64,000 nucleotides of DNA from Telluria mixta (lineage in GTDB: Bacteria > Pseudomonadota > Gammaproteobacteria > Burkholderiales > Burkholderiaceae_D), in the NCBI RefSeq assembly GCF_029223865.1, contig NZ_CP119520.1, positions 5,208,001-5,272,000 of the forward strand, read 5' to 3'. Of the stretch, positions 23,689 to 33,919 are shown piece after piece (position 1 is the first letter of the stretch; each line of letters begins with the position of its first letter). Made by a program: the position numbers and the translations under genes. Below the pieces are notes generated by a model. The model worked only from the letters and a program-made list of their open reading frames with translations. It ran no database searches and was not told where the DNA came from.

Positions 23689-25218
23689 ATGACCCAGCCG
23701 TCCCGCCATCCGGTGGACGAACGGCTGCCGCTCGCGCGCCTCGGTGCGCTCGGGTTGCAGCACGTCCTCGTCATGTACGCCGGCGCCATCGCCGTCCCCC
23801 TCATCGTGGGACGCGCACTGAAACTCCCGCCAGAACAGGTCAGCATGCTGATCTCGGCCGACCTGTTCTGCTGCGGTATCGTGACACTCATTCAATCCCT
23901 TGGCCTGACATCGTGGTTCGGCATCCGCCTGCCCGTGATGATGGGCGTGACCTTCGCGGCCGTCGGCCCGATGGTCGCCATCGCGAACGCGGTCCCCGGC
24001 GTCGACGGGGCCCGTGCGATCTTCGGTGCCGGTATCGGCGCCGGCGCCGTGGCGCTGCTGCTCGCGCCGCTCATGAGCCGGCTGCTGCGGTTCTTCCCGC
24101 CCGTCGTCACCGGCACCATCATCCTGATCATCGGGGTGACCCTGATGCGCGTCGGCGTCGGCTGGGCGATGGGCGGTCCGGAAAGCACGGCGCAGAGCGT
24201 CGACACGGCGAAGCTGGCCGCGATGGTCGATGCCGCCCGCGCCAGTGCCGCGCAGGCTGCGGCCGCGCTGCCGCCGGGTGCGGAGGCGCCGGCGCTGAAG
24301 CTGGCCGGCCCGGTGCCGATGACGCCGAACCCGAACTACGGCGCGCTGGACCACCTGGGCATCGCCGCGTTCGTGCTGGCCGTCGTGCTGTGCCTCGTCC
24401 GGTTCTGCCGGGGCTTCCTGGCCAATATCTCGGTCCTGCTGGGCATCGTGGCCGGCTGCGTCGTCACGTTCGCCCTGGGCGAGATGAACTTCGACAAGGT
24501 CGGCAAGGCCGCCTGGTTCCAGCTCGTGACGCCGCTGGCGTTCGGCGCGCCCACGTTCGACCTGGTCATGATCGTCACGTTCGCCGTCGTCATGATCGTC
24601 GTGATGATCGAGTCGGCCGGCATGTTCCTGGCGCTGTCGGAACTGACGGGCAAGGACCTGGACCGGAAACAGATGGCCGCCGGCCTGCGCACGGACGGCC
24701 TGGGCACCCTGATCGGCGGCCTGCTGAACACCTTCCCGCACACCAGCTTTTCGCAGAACGTCGGCCTCGTGGCCGTCACGGGCGTCAAGAGCCGCTGGGT
24801 GTGCGTGGCCGGCGGCATCATCATGATCGTGCTGGGCATGCTGCCGAAGATGGCGGCGCTCGTCGAAGCGATCCCCCAGTTCGTGCTGGGCGGCGCGGGT
24901 CTTGTCATGTTCGGTATGGTTGCCGCAGCAGGCATCCGCATCCTGACGCGCGTGGACTTCCGGAACAACCGCTACAACCTGTATATTGTCGCCCTGTCGA
25001 TCGGCTTCGGCCTGATCCCGCTGGTGGCACCCCGCTGGGCCCAACAGATGGCCCACAGCCTGCATCCGTTGCTGGAGTCGGGCATCCTGCTGACCGCCGT
25101 CGCCGCGGTCGCACTGAACCTCTTCTTCAACGGTACCCGCGACATCCCGGCAGAAAGCCATGGAGATGCGGGCGCCACCAACAACCATCCAACTATCGCC
25201 CAAGGGAGCAAAGCATGA
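23689..25218 (+). CDS. NCS2/NAT-family purine (urate/xanthine) permease
   Basis: 509 aa with the 14-helix nucleobase-ascorbate transporter fold: LQHVLVMYAGAIAVPLIVG at the start, the substrate-binding TFAAVGPM segment and the QN..G block FSQNVGLVAVTGVKSR. An extra ~40-residue Ala-rich loop (about 175-210) sits between helices. AGGAG precedes the ATG at 23689. Position between puuD and other urate genes favours urate or xanthine over uracil. Its stop overlaps the start of the next gene (ATGA). Confidence 0.88.
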   Translation: MTQPSRHPVDERLPLARLGALGLQHVLVMYAGAIAVPLIVGRALKLPPEQVSMLISADLFCCGIVTLIQSLGLTSWFGIRLPVMMGVTFAAVGPMVAIANAVPGVDGARAIFGAGIGAGAVALLLAPLMSRLLRFFPPVVTGTIILIIGVTLMRVGVGWAMGGPESTAQSVDTAKLAAMVDAARASAAQAAAALPPGAEAPALKLAGPVPMTPNPNYGALDHLGIAAFVLAVVLCLVRFCRGFLANISVLLGIVAGCVVTFALGEMNFDKVGKAAWFQLVTPLAFGAPTFDLVMIVTFAVVMIVVMIESAGMFLALSELTGKDLDRKQMAAGLRTDGLGTLIGGLLNTFPHTSFSQNVGLVAVTGVKSRWVCVAGGIIMIVLGMLPKMAALVEAIPQFVLGGAGLVMFGMVAAAGIRILTRVDFRNNRYNLYIVALSIGFGLIPLVAPRWAQQMAHSLHPLLESGILLTAVAAVALNLFFNGTRDIPAESHGDAGATNNHPTIAQGSKA

Positions 25219-26057
25219 AAAAAACCGTCCTGACCATGGCGCTGTGCGCGTGCGCGGCAACGTCCGTCCAGGCCGCCGAATGGAGCGACACGTCGATCGG
25301 CTACCGTACCGGCAGCCGTTTCCGCGAGCCGTTCAACGCCAGCGAAATCCGCAAGGACATCATCGACATCAACCACGTGAGCGGTTATGCCTACGGCACG
25401 AACTTCTTCAACCTGGACGTCCTGTTGTCGAACAAGACCGATCCGTCGGCGCCGGGCGCCAGCTCGGGCGCGCAGGAGTTCTATCTCGTGTACCGCAACA
25501 CGATCTCGCTGGGCAAGGTGAGCGGCAAGGAATTCGCCTACGGTCCCGTGAGCGACGTCGGCCTGACGCTCGGCTTCGACGCCAACACGAAGGACGATGC
25601 CGGCTACAACTCGAAGAAGCGCATGCTGGTCGTCGGCCCGACGCTGGCCTTCAAGGTGCCCGGCCTGCTGAACGTGGGTATTTACGGCCTGTGGGAGAGC
25701 AACGCGCCGAACAATGAATTCACGCAGACCAGCGTCTCGCGCTACCGCTACGACACGCACCCGATGCTGGGCGCCGTGTGGGCGTTCCCGATCGGCGCCT
25801 CGGGCTGGTCGTGGGAAGGCTTCGCGAACTGGATCGCGGCCAAGGGCAAGGACGAATTCGGCAACCAGACGGCGCCGGAAACGAACATCGACATGCAGCT
25901 GCTGTACGACCTGGGCCCGCTGCTGGGCGCCAAGCCGAAGACCTTCCGCGCCGGCGTCGCCTATCAATACTGGCACAACAAGTTCGGCAACGACAGCAAG
26001 CGCGTGCCGGGCGCCTCGGCCAGCACGCCGATGGTCAAGGCGGAGTACCACTTCTGA
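25215..26057 (+). CDS. Tsx-like nucleoside-channel outer membrane protein
   Basis: 280 aa with a signal peptide (MKKTVLTMALCACAATSVQA) followed by alternating beta strands and a C-terminal aromatic (KAEYHF), a normal outer-membrane barrel ending. Phrases such as WSDTSIGYRTG.RFREPFN, INHVSGYAYGTNFFNLDVL and FYLVYRNTISL match the Tsx-like nucleoside-specific channel family. Its start overlaps the permease stop, so the pair likely moves purines across both membranes. A double hairpin and T9 terminator follow. Confidence 0.85.
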   Translation: MKKTVLTMALCACAATSVQAAEWSDTSIGYRTGSRFREPFNASEIRKDIIDINHVSGYAYGTNFFNLDVLLSNKTDPSAPGASSGAQEFYLVYRNTISLGKVSGKEFAYGPVSDVGLTLGFDANTKDDAGYNSKKRMLVVGPTLAFKVPGLLNVGIYGLWESNAPNNEFTQTSVSRYRYDTHPMLGAVWAFPIGASGWSWEGFANWIAAKGKDEFGNQTAPETNIDMQLLYDLGPLLGAKPKTFRAGVAYQYWHNKFGNDSKRVPGASASTPMVKAEYHF

Positions 26058-26069
26058 TTTACGAGTAGG

Positions 26070-26144
26070 ACGGGGCGGCACGGCGGTGCCGGCCCGTTGT
26101 TGCCACCGGCGCGCTTGCCTTCGGGCGGCGCGCCGTTTTTTTTT
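26070..26144 (+). terminator. Double-hairpin rho-independent terminator
   Basis: A first hairpin (GGGCGGCA...TGCCGGCCC) is followed by a second GC stem at 26106-26135 and nine T residues at 26136-26144. The same two-hairpin arrangement, with clear sequence similarity, recurs at 43050-43127. Confidence 0.75.
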
Positions 26145-26193
26145 GGGTGTATCTGTCGGCCCGCGCACAGGCGCGAAGGCAAGGAGGACTCCG

Positions 26194-26894
26194 ATGGCCA
26201 CATATATCCTGGTGCCGGGCGGCTGCCACGGTGGCTGGGCATACGACGCGGTCGCGCGCCGATTGACGGCGGCGGGGCACGGCGTCGACGCCCTGACCTT
26301 GTCCGGCCTGGACGGCGGACCGGCGGCGGGCGTGAACCTGGAGCGCCACATCGCCGACGTCGTCGCCGCGATCGAAGCGGTCGATACGCCCGATGCGCCC
26401 GTGATCCTGGCCGGCCACTCCTATGGCGGCATGGTCATCGCGGGCGCAGCCGACCGCCTGTCGTCCCGCGTCGCGGCGCTCGTGTTCGTGGACGCCTTCG
26501 TACCGGACGATGGCGACTCCGTGTGGTCTCTCACGACCCAGCGCTACCGCGACTCCTTCATCGCCGGCGCGGCGGCCGACGGTCTGGCCTGCGCACCCTC
26601 GCCCCATCTCGATGCGCGCTGCCGGCCGCATCCCCCGCGACGTTGGTCCAGGCGATCCGGCTGACGGGCGCGTGGCAACGGGTCTGCACGAAAAATCACG
26701 TCGCCGCGACCGGCTGGGAGGGAAACCCGTTCGTCGAGCTGAACGAGCGCTTGCGCGCCGATCCCACGTGGCGTACCCACCGCATCGACTGCGCGCATGA
26801 CATTCCCCGCTTGTCGCCCGCGGCCCTGACGGATATTCTTCTCGAACTCGAATTGACCAAGCACGGAGATCCGGATGCGGACAAACGATCGTGA
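26194..26894 (+). pseudogene. Alpha/beta hydrolase with a single-base frameshift
   Basis: An EstA/YbfF-like alpha/beta hydrolase of about 232 aa. The first frame runs from ATG 26194 (strong AAGGAGG site): MATYILVPGGCHGGWAYD, the nucleophile elbow AGHSYGGMVI and FVDAFVPDDGDS. It loses phase near the CCCCC at 26632-26636. The frame one base earlier continues ATLVQAIRLTGAWQRV and ends with the catalytic His region (CAHDIPRLSPAALTDILLEL). Adding one C restores a continuous protein (HPPATLVQ). Either a real loss of function or a sequencing error. Confidence 0.75.
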
Positions 26895-26922
26895 CATCGA
26901 CAGCGCCGGCGGCCGGATTAAA

Positions 26923-27300
26923 ATGATGAAGCGGCTTTTCGTGCTGTCATGGAGCCTGGCGGCCTTTCATGGCGCGGTCGCGCAAACCGCAAGCGACCGC
27001 CCGCGAGGGACGCCTTTCACGGCCGCGGACAGTGCCTATGTGATTCGCGTCGTTAAAAAAATTCGGGCAAACGTCACCTATGACGACAGGTCGAACCAGG
27101 TTGGCAACCCCAGGGTCGTGTATCGGGTGCTGATGCTGCCCACCGGCGAAGTCATGTCGGTCGATCGCACTGCGAGTAGCGGCATTCCCGACTTCGACCT
27201 CGCGGTTCAAAAAGGCATCTGGAAGTCTTCGCCTTTGCCGACGAGGGAGGATGGTGAAGTCGAGCATGCATTCGTCATCGAATACTCGTTAAAAAAATAA
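26923..27300 (+). CDS. Secreted TonB/TolA C-terminal-domain-like protein
   Basis: 125 aa from ATG 26923 (or 26926), giving a signal peptide MMKRLFVLSWSLAAFHGAVA. The mature part matches the energy transducer TonB C-terminal fold: VIRVVKKIRANVTY, then VVYRVLMLPTGEVMSV, SGIPDFDLAVQKGIWKSSPLP and a last strand HAFVIEYSLK. There is no Pro-rich spacer or N-terminal anchor as in true TonB, so it is probably a periplasmic stand-alone domain. Function unknown. Confidence 0.65.
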   Translation: MMKRLFVLSWSLAAFHGAVAQTASDRPRGTPFTAADSAYVIRVVKKIRANVTYDDRSNQVGNPRVVYRVLMLPTGEVMSVDRTASSGIPDFDLAVQKGIWKSSPLPTREDGEVEHAFVIEYSLKK

Positions 27301-27346
27301 TGGTAGTCGCCGAACCGGGCCGTCGCCCGATAATCCTGGATAAAAG

Positions 27347-27562
27347 ATGAGTCTGTTGACTAAGGTACTGTGTTGGGCGGTGGTCACTGTTCTCTGGGCG
27401 CTCGCCGCGGTCTATTTGACGTGGCTGGCGCTGCCCGGAATTCGATATGTGCCGGACGGTCCTCAGTATCGCTTTATCGCGACGCTTCTCGCAGGCCTGG
27501 TCGGCGTGCTGGCGGGGCCGTTCGTTGGATGGAAAGCCGTGCGTATCTTATTCAATAAATAG
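27347..27562 (+). CDS. Small two-helix membrane protein (71 aa)
   Basis: MSLLTKVLCWAVVTVLWALA and FIATLLAGLVGVLAGPFVGW form two transmembrane helices with a short periplasmic loop containing PGIRYVPDGPQYR. No family recognised. It ends eight bases before the FAD monooxygenase start, so the two may be co-transcribed. Confidence 0.5.
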   Translation: MSLLTKVLCWAVVTVLWALAAVYLTWLALPGIRYVPDGPQYRFIATLLAGLVGVLAGPFVGWKAVRILFNK

Positions 27563-27569
27563 GGGGCGG

Positions 27570-29009
<1,440 letters not shown>

Positions 29010-29125
29010 CCGGTGCAGGCCGCAAGAACAGCGCGCACCACGCCGGCCGGCCCGCATCGTTCCTGTGCACGCGCGTGAGCGGCCTCGCCAAAAATGGTGC
29101 GCCGCTGCACCAGCAGGCAGCGCCG

Positions 29126-29140
29126 GCACGATCGCGGTGC
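29126..29140 (+). promoter_or_regulatory. Candidate NtrC-binding site
   Basis: GCACGATCGCGGTGC matches GCAC-N7-GTGC, the core of the NtrC consensus, and lies about 40 bp upstream of the -24/-12 element at 29173-29188. A nearby TGGTGC/GCACCA palindrome has the opposite arm order. Confidence 0.5.
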
Positions 29141-29172
29141 GCGAGCCCGTGAGAATCGCCCCGCGCCGATGC

Positions 29173-29188
29173 AGGCCCGCTTCTTGCA
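29173..29188 (+). promoter_or_regulatory. Sigma-54 promoter of the FNT transporter
   Basis: AGGCCCGCTTCTTGCA agrees with TGGCACG-N4-TTGCW at 9 of 11 to 12 fixed positions, with correct GG-GC spacing. The transporter ATG is 82 bp downstream. Confidence 0.6.
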
Positions 29189-29269
29189 TAACTCCCCATG
29201 ACGGCGCAACCGACGCCGGATCACCGATCAATCACGCCGCCTCACGGGCGGCCCCTAGGGAGAAGTTTC

Positions 29270-30082
29270 ATGGCGTACCTGGTGCCTTCAGAATTCGTGA
29301 CCAAGATGGTCGACGCGGGCGAATCCAAGATCTACATGTCCACGCGCGATGCGCTGATCCGCGCTTACATGGCCGGCGCCATCCTTGCCCTGTCGGCGGT
29401 GTTCGCCGTCAGCTGTTCGGTGGCCACCGGTGTGCCGCTGATCGGCGCGCTGCTGTTCCCGGTCGGCTTCTGCATGCTGTACCTGCTCGGCTTCGACCTG
29501 CTCACCGGCGTGTTCGTCCTGACGCCCCTCGCGCTGATCGACAAGCGGCCCGGTGTCACGCTGCCGCGCGTGATCAAGCACTGGGGTATCGTCTTCACCG
29601 GTAACTTCCTCGGCGCGTTCACCGTGGCGTTCCTGATGGCGTATATCTTCACGTTCGGCTTCCACACGGACGGCGGCGTGCTGGCCAAGACCATCGGCAC
29701 GATCGGCGAGAAGCGCACGCTCGGCTATGCGGAATACGGCTTCGCCGGCATGCTCACCCTGTTCATCCGCGGCATGCTGTGCAACTGGATGGTGTCGACG
29801 GGCGTCGTCGGCGCCATGATCTCGACGACCGTCGGCGGCAAGGTCATCGCCATGTGGATGCCGGTGATGCTGTTCTTCGCGATGGCCTTCGAACACTCGG
29901 TCGTGAACATGTTCCTGTTCCCGTTCGGGATCCTGACGGGCGCGCACTTCACGTTCCTCGACTACCTGATCTGGAACGAGATCCCGACCGTGCTGGGGAA
30001 CCTCGTCGGCGGCCTCGCATTCACGGGACTCACGCTGTACTCGACGCACGTGAAGACGGCGCCGAAGCGTTCGTTCAACTAA
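29270..30082 (+). CDS. Formate/nitrite transporter (FNT) family protein
   Basis: 270 aa with six transmembrane helices of the pentameric FNT channel fold. Family blocks are ALIRAYMAGAILAL, PVGFCMLYLLGFDLLTG, the inverted-repeat partner LFIRGMLCNWMVSTGVVGAM and FEHSVVNMFLFPFGI. Nitrite is the likeliest substrate given the nitrogen-type promoter and the following kinase/phosphatase gene, an arrangement I associate with nitrate/nitrite assimilation loci; formate remains possible. AGGGAGAA precedes the ATG. Confidence 0.85.
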   Translation: MAYLVPSEFVTKMVDAGESKIYMSTRDALIRAYMAGAILALSAVFAVSCSVATGVPLIGALLFPVGFCMLYLLGFDLLTGVFVLTPLALIDKRPGVTLPRVIKHWGIVFTGNFLGAFTVAFLMAYIFTFGFHTDGGVLAKTIGTIGEKRTLGYAEYGFAGMLTLFIRGMLCNWMVSTGVVGAMISTTVGGKVIAMWMPVMLFFAMAFEHSVVNMFLFPFGILTGAHFTFLDYLIWNEIPTVLGNLVGGLAFTGLTLYSTHVKTAPKRSFN

Positions 30083-30107
30083 ACCATACGACGCGGGCCG
30101 GCGGTTC

Positions 30108-31844
30108 ATGTCGCAGCCATTGACGCTGTCCGTCGGCCAGCATACGGACCGCGGCCGCAAGGCCGTCAACCAGGATTGCCACGGCATGGTGATGCCGCGC
30201 GCGCCGCTCGCCTCGACGAAGGGCGCGGCGCTCGCGCTGGCCGACGGCATCAGCAGCAGCGCCGTCAGCCACATCGCCAGCGCCACCGCTGTCGCGGCCT
30301 TCCTCGACGATTACTACGCCACGGCCGACGCATGGTCGGTCAGGACGTCGGCCGAGCGCGTGCTCGCCGCCGTCAACGCCTGGCTGTATGCCCAAACGCG
30401 GCAGGGCCAGGACCGCGCCGACCAGGACTGCGGCCACGTCTGCACGTTCTCCGCGCTCGTCATCAAGTCGAACACGGCGCACCTGTTCCACGTCGGCGAC
30501 GCGCGCATCTACCGCGTCCACGCGGGCGGGAAGGGTGCCAGCCTGGAACAGCTGACGACCGACCACCGCGTGTGGGTGTCGCCCGAACGCAGTTACCTGA
30601 GCCGCGCGCTGGGCGTGCAGGACCGGATCGAAATCGACTACCGCGCCGTGGCGCTGGAGGCGGGCGACCTGTTCATGCTGGCGACGGACGGCGTGTACGA
30701 GCATGTGTCGGGCGCCGACGTGCACGCCGCGCTGCAGGACGCGCCCGACCTGGACGCGGCCGCGTGCCGTCTCGTGGAGCGCGCGCTCGCCAACGGCAGC
30801 GCCGACAACCTCACCGTGCAACTGGTCCGGATCGAATCGCTGCAGGCACGCGAGGCGTCCGAACTGCTGCGCCAGATGGCGGGCCTGCCGCTGCCGCCGC
30901 TGCTGGCGCCGCGCGCGGAACTCGACGGCTACCGCATCGTGCGCGAAGTACACGGCAGCAGCCGCAGCCACGTCTACCTCGCCGAGGACCCGGACAGCGG
31001 TGCGCACGTCATCCTCAAGACCCCCTCGATCGACCTTGCCGGCGACCGCGCCTACATGGAGCGGTTCGTGATGGAGGAATGGATCATGGGGCGCGTGCGC
31101 AGTCCGCATGTCGTGAAACCGGCCTCGCCGGCGCGGCGCCGCAGCCACGTCTATGTGGCGACCGAATACATCGAGGGCGTCACCCTGGCGCAATGGCTGC
31201 GCAGCCAGCCGCGTCCCGGCCTGGACGCAGTGCGCCGCATTGTCGACCAGGTGGCGAAGGGCCTGCGCGCATTGCACCGGCTCGAGATGCTGCACCAGGA
31301 CGTGCGGCCGGAAAACGTCATGATCGATGCGGACGGCAACGCGCGCATCATCGACTTCGGGTCGGTGAGCGTGGCCGGCGTCGTCGAGATGTCGCCGCAT
31401 GACGCGGACTGGACCCTGCAGGGCGCCGCGCTGTACGCCGCGCCCGAGTACTTCCTCGGCGAGCGCGGGACCGTGCGCTCGGACGTGTTCGCGCTGGGCG
31501 TGCTCACGTACTTCATGCTGACGGGCGAACTGCCGTATGGCGTGGAGATCCCCTGCGCGGCCGGACGGGCGGCACAGCGCCGGCTCGCGTACACGTCCGC
31601 GCGCGAGCACGATCCGGCGATCCCGGCGTGGGTGGACGCGGCCCTGCGCAAGGCGCTGCAGATCGACCCGCGCCGGCGCTACGAGGACGTCGCCGAATTC
31701 GTCTACGACCTGCACCATCCGAACAGCGCATTTGCGCAGCGCACGCGGACGCCGCTGATCGAACGGAATCCGCTGCTGTTCTGGAAGGCGGTGGCGTTCG
31801 GGCTCGGGCTGGTGCTGGTGGCGGACCTGGCGCTACGGGTTTAG
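30108..31844 (+). CDS. Bifunctional PP2C phosphatase / Ser-Thr kinase, membrane-anchored
   Basis: 578 aa in three parts. Residues 1 to about 240 form a PP2C phosphatase with its metal Asp residues (RKAVNQDC, LADGISSS, HVGDARIYR, LATDGVYEHVS, SADNLTVQL). About 255-525 is a protein kinase with the ATP Lys in VILKTPS, a catalytic loop HQDVRPENVM and the DFG motif in IIDFGSV. One transmembrane helix ends the protein (LLFWKAVAFGLGLVLVADLAL). The two opposing activities in one chain suggest a phosphorylation switch acting at the membrane, perhaps on the adjacent FNT transporter, 25 bp upstream. Confidence 0.88.
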   Translation: MSQPLTLSVGQHTDRGRKAVNQDCHGMVMPRAPLASTKGAALALADGISSSAVSHIASATAVAAFLDDYYATADAWSVRTSAERVLAAVNAWLYAQTRQGQDRADQDCGHVCTFSALVIKSNTAHLFHVGDARIYRVHAGGKGASLEQLTTDHRVWVSPERSYLSRALGVQDRIEIDYRAVALEAGDLFMLATDGVYEHVSGADVHAALQDAPDLDAAACRLVERALANGSADNLTVQLVRIESLQAREASELLRQMAGLPLPPLLAPRAELDGYRIVREVHGSSRSHVYLAEDPDSGAHVILKTPSIDLAGDRAYMERFVMEEWIMGRVRSPHVVKPASPARRRSHVYVATEYIEGVTLAQWLRSQPRPGLDAVRRIVDQVAKGLRALHRLEMLHQDVRPENVMIDADGNARIIDFGSVSVAGVVEMSPHDADWTLQGAALYAAPEYFLGERGTVRSDVFALGVLTYFMLTGELPYGVEIPCAAGRAAQRRLAYTSAREHDPAIPAWVDAALRKALQIDPRRRYEDVAEFVYDLHHPNSAFAQRTRTPLIERNPLLFWKAVAFGLGLVLVADLALRV

Positions 31845-31905
31845 CGGCCAGGGCTGGCGGCCGGGGAGGGTTGCCAGCGTCGAAGCCGGATTGAAGGTCA
31901 AGCGC

Positions 31906-32124
31906 TCATCCGCGGGTTTGCAGTTTCACCTGGTCCAGCACGCGCGCGGCGTTGTCCTGGCATCCCATGCCTTCCGGCCTCGACTCGATCAGGTCGATCA
32001 GCGACAGCAGGTGCATCTTGTTCGCCGCCAGCCGGCGTTCCATCGCTTCGATATCGGCCAGCTTCCTGTGCAGGGTGGCCATCAATTCGTCATGCTGCCA
32101 GCCGGCGGCGTCCGCGGGCAGGAT
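31906..32124 (-). pseudogene. MerR regulator, C-terminal fragment (gene split by IS607-type element)
   Basis: The frame LPADAAGWQHDELMATLHRKLADIEAMERRLAANK...LIESRPEGMGCQDNAARVLDQV is the dimerisation helix and tail of a MerR-family regulator and lacks its own DNA-binding domain, which is at 33697-33889. Joining the halves across the insertion gives EIRSILPADAAGWQHDEL, a natural MerR sequence. The fragment has no start of its own except an internal ATG at 32082. Confidence 0.8.
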
Positions 32125-32128
32125 GCTG

Positions 32129-33481
32129 CTATCGATTACGTGTGCAAATGTGCACAGCGTTCTCTTCCTGCCCCGAGACGTCCTGTTGACCGTACTCGTG
32201 CCTGACAGGCGTGACTTCCCCGCCTCCCGCCGGCGCCCGGCCGGCGGCAGTGCCACGCGTTACCGCCTGGCTCGCCTCGGGTAGCGCCGTGCGCGCCGCG
32301 AGGGCGCCGGTGGCGAGCCGTTGCAAGTTGATGGCCGCGTTCACGTCGCGGTCGTGCCACACGCCGCAACCGGCGCAGGTCCACGTCCGGTCGCCCAGCG
32401 CCAACCCTCCATTGCGGGTACCGCAGCCCGAACAAAGTTTGCTGGACGGGTACCAGCGGTCCGCCAGCACGATTTGCGTACCGTAGCGCCCTGACTTGTA
32501 CGTCAGCTGGCGTCGGAATTCGTAAAAGCCGACATCGGCGATCGCGCGCGCCAGGCGCGCGTTGGCCAGCATCCCGCGCACATTCAGGTCTTCGATCGCC
32601 AGCGCCTGATTCTCGCGGCACAGCCGGGTCGTGAGCTTATGGGTGAAATCCCTGCGCACGCGCGCGATGCGCGCCTGCAGCCGCGCCAGCGCCAGCGCGC
32701 CCTTGGTCCGGTTCTTCGACGCCGACAGGCGCGTACCCTTGGCGATACGGCCGACGATCCCGGCCGCGGCCTTGGCCGCCTCGACCTTGCGCGACTGCCG
32801 GCGCGAGCGGATGCGCAGGCGCCGCAGCGCCGCCTTCAACGGCCGTGGCGCTGGGATCTTCTCGCCGCTGGACAGCGTGGCCGCACTGGTCAAGCCCAAG
32901 TCGACGCCGGTGACGGCGTCACCTGTGCGGCGCCGCCGGGCCAGGTGGTCCGGCACGTCGACCTGAACCGCCAGATACCAGTGGCTGGCTTCGCGCGAGA
33001 CACTTGCGCCCATGATCTTGCCGGCCCAGCGCAGCGCTTCGCGCAGCGCGACGCGGCCCACCTTCGGCAGCACGGCGCTGCGTCCCTCGAGCCGGAACTT
33101 GTCGTTCGCGAGATAAAAACTCTCGGCCGAGCGGCCCTTCTTCTTGAAGCGCGGCGCGTGCGCCGGCTGGCCGGCGCGTCGCTGCTCGGTGTAACGGCTC
33201 CACGCCTTCGCGAGGTTGGCGAACGGCTGGGCGTGCGCGTCGCGGTGGATGGCGCGCAGCCATGGCTTGCCGTCGGCGTCGAGCCAGTCGGGATCCGAAT
33301 ACTTGATGCGATTGAACGCCTTCTTGAGTGCCATCGCGTTTGGTCGCAGCCCGCAGTCTGCCTGACGGTTCCACTCGGCGAGCGCCCAGTTCCAGACCCG
33401 GCGGGCGGTGCCGGCCGCCCGCGCGAAATAGTCGCACTGGGCCGCTGTCGCGTCAATCCTGATCCGGTGCGCCAGCAGCAT
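32129..33481 (-). CDS. tnpB: TnpB RNA-guided nuclease
   Basis: 450 aa. TnpB, the ancestor of Cas12, is a programmable DNA nuclease guided by an RNA from the 3' end of its own element. The split RuvC catalytic residues are intact: Asp in GVDLGLTSAATL, Glu in LAIEDLNVRGML and Asp in HDRDVNAAIN. The zinc finger between them is complete (CSGCGTRNGG...WTCAGCG). The start MLLAHRIRIDATAAQ is the usual TnpB N-terminus. The stop lies at the element edge, so the guide portion of its RNA would read directly into the disrupted MerR sequence beyond 32125. Confidence 0.88.
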   Translation of the reverse strand: MLLAHRIRIDATAAQCDYFARAAGTARRVWNWALAEWNRQADCGLRPNAMALKKAFNRIKYSDPDWLDADGKPWLRAIHRDAHAQPFANLAKAWSRYTEQRRAGQPAHAPRFKKKGRSAESFYLANDKFRLEGRSAVLPKVGRVALREALRWAGKIMGASVSREASHWYLAVQVDVPDHLARRRRTGDAVTGVDLGLTSAATLSSGEKIPAPRPLKAALRRLRIRSRRQSRKVEAAKAAAGIVGRIAKGTRLSASKNRTKGALALARLQARIARVRRDFTHKLTTRLCRENQALAIEDLNVRGMLANARLARAIADVGFYEFRRQLTYKSGRYGTQIVLADRWYPSSKLCSGCGTRNGGLALGDRTWTCAGCGVWHDRDVNAAINLQRLATGALAARTALPEASQAVTRGTAAGRAPAGGGEVTPVRHEYGQQDVSGQEENAVHICTRNR

Positions 33482-33653
33482 GGTCGTTCTCCGGGGCCGC
33501 GCGCAACTGACTCTCGGTGTGACGGCGGCGGTTGCTGGCGGTGCGGGCAACCGGGACGAGCCGGCCCTCGCACTCCAACCTCTGCGGCGTCTTGACCGTG
33601 ATTCCCAGTAGTCTGGCGGCCTCGCCTGTGCCCATCGTCTTTTCCATGATCAC
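33453..33653 (-). pseudogene. Truncated IS607 transposase TnpA (HTH only)
   Basis: 66 codons containing a MerR-like DNA-binding domain, TGEAARLLGITVKTPQRLEC..GRLVPV, as found at the N-terminus of IS607 serine recombinases (about 200 aa). The catalytic serine-recombinase domain is absent; the frame ends just inside the tnpB start. The start is ATG 33653 or 33635. Confidence 0.65.
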
Positions 33654-33696
33654 GATTGGACACGTTCAGTCACGTTTAGTTCGCCTAGAGTAATAC

Positions 33697-33889
33697 TCCT
33701 GATTTCATCGAGCGTGAATCCGGTCTGCTGGGCGTTGCCGATGATCGCAAGCAGCGCGACCGCCTCGGGCGGGTAGTCGCGATAGTTGTTCGATGAACGG
33801 TCGACCGCTTTCAGCAGCCCTTTGGATTCGTAAAAACGGATGGCGGACGTGGACAGTCCGGTGCGTTTTGCAAGTTCGCCAATTTTCAT
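33697..33889 (-). pseudogene. MerR regulator, N-terminal fragment
   Basis: From ATG 33889 the frame gives MKIGELAKRTGLSTSAIRFY, ESKGLLKAVDRSSNNYRDY and GFTLDEIRSI, a complete MerR winged helix, then runs into the inserted element and stops at 33650. The C-terminal dimerisation part is at 31906-32124. The truncated chain could still be made but should not dimerise. Its promoter and that of the divergent flavoprotein share MerR-type operators. Confidence 0.85.
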
Positions 33890-33919
33890 GTGTCGTTCCC
33901 GGGTGACGTGGTGCCTCCT

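Larger units (their letters stand above)
32125..33696 (-). mobile_element. IS607-type element with intact tnpB and truncated tnpA (~1.57 kb)
   Basis: Boundaries are inferred from the split MerR gene: the left edge falls near 32123-32130 and the right edge near 33691-33700. The element carries a MerR-type HTH gene that is the remnant of an IS607 serine transposase, and a full tnpB. No terminal inverted repeats are expected in this family. With its recombinase domain missing it cannot move by itself. Confidence 0.75.

Noticed and set aside
29090..29115. TGGTGC/GCACCA palindrome near the FNT promoter as an NtrC site
   Set aside because: The arms are in the opposite order to the NtrC consensus; the GCAC-N7-GTGC site at 29126 fits better.
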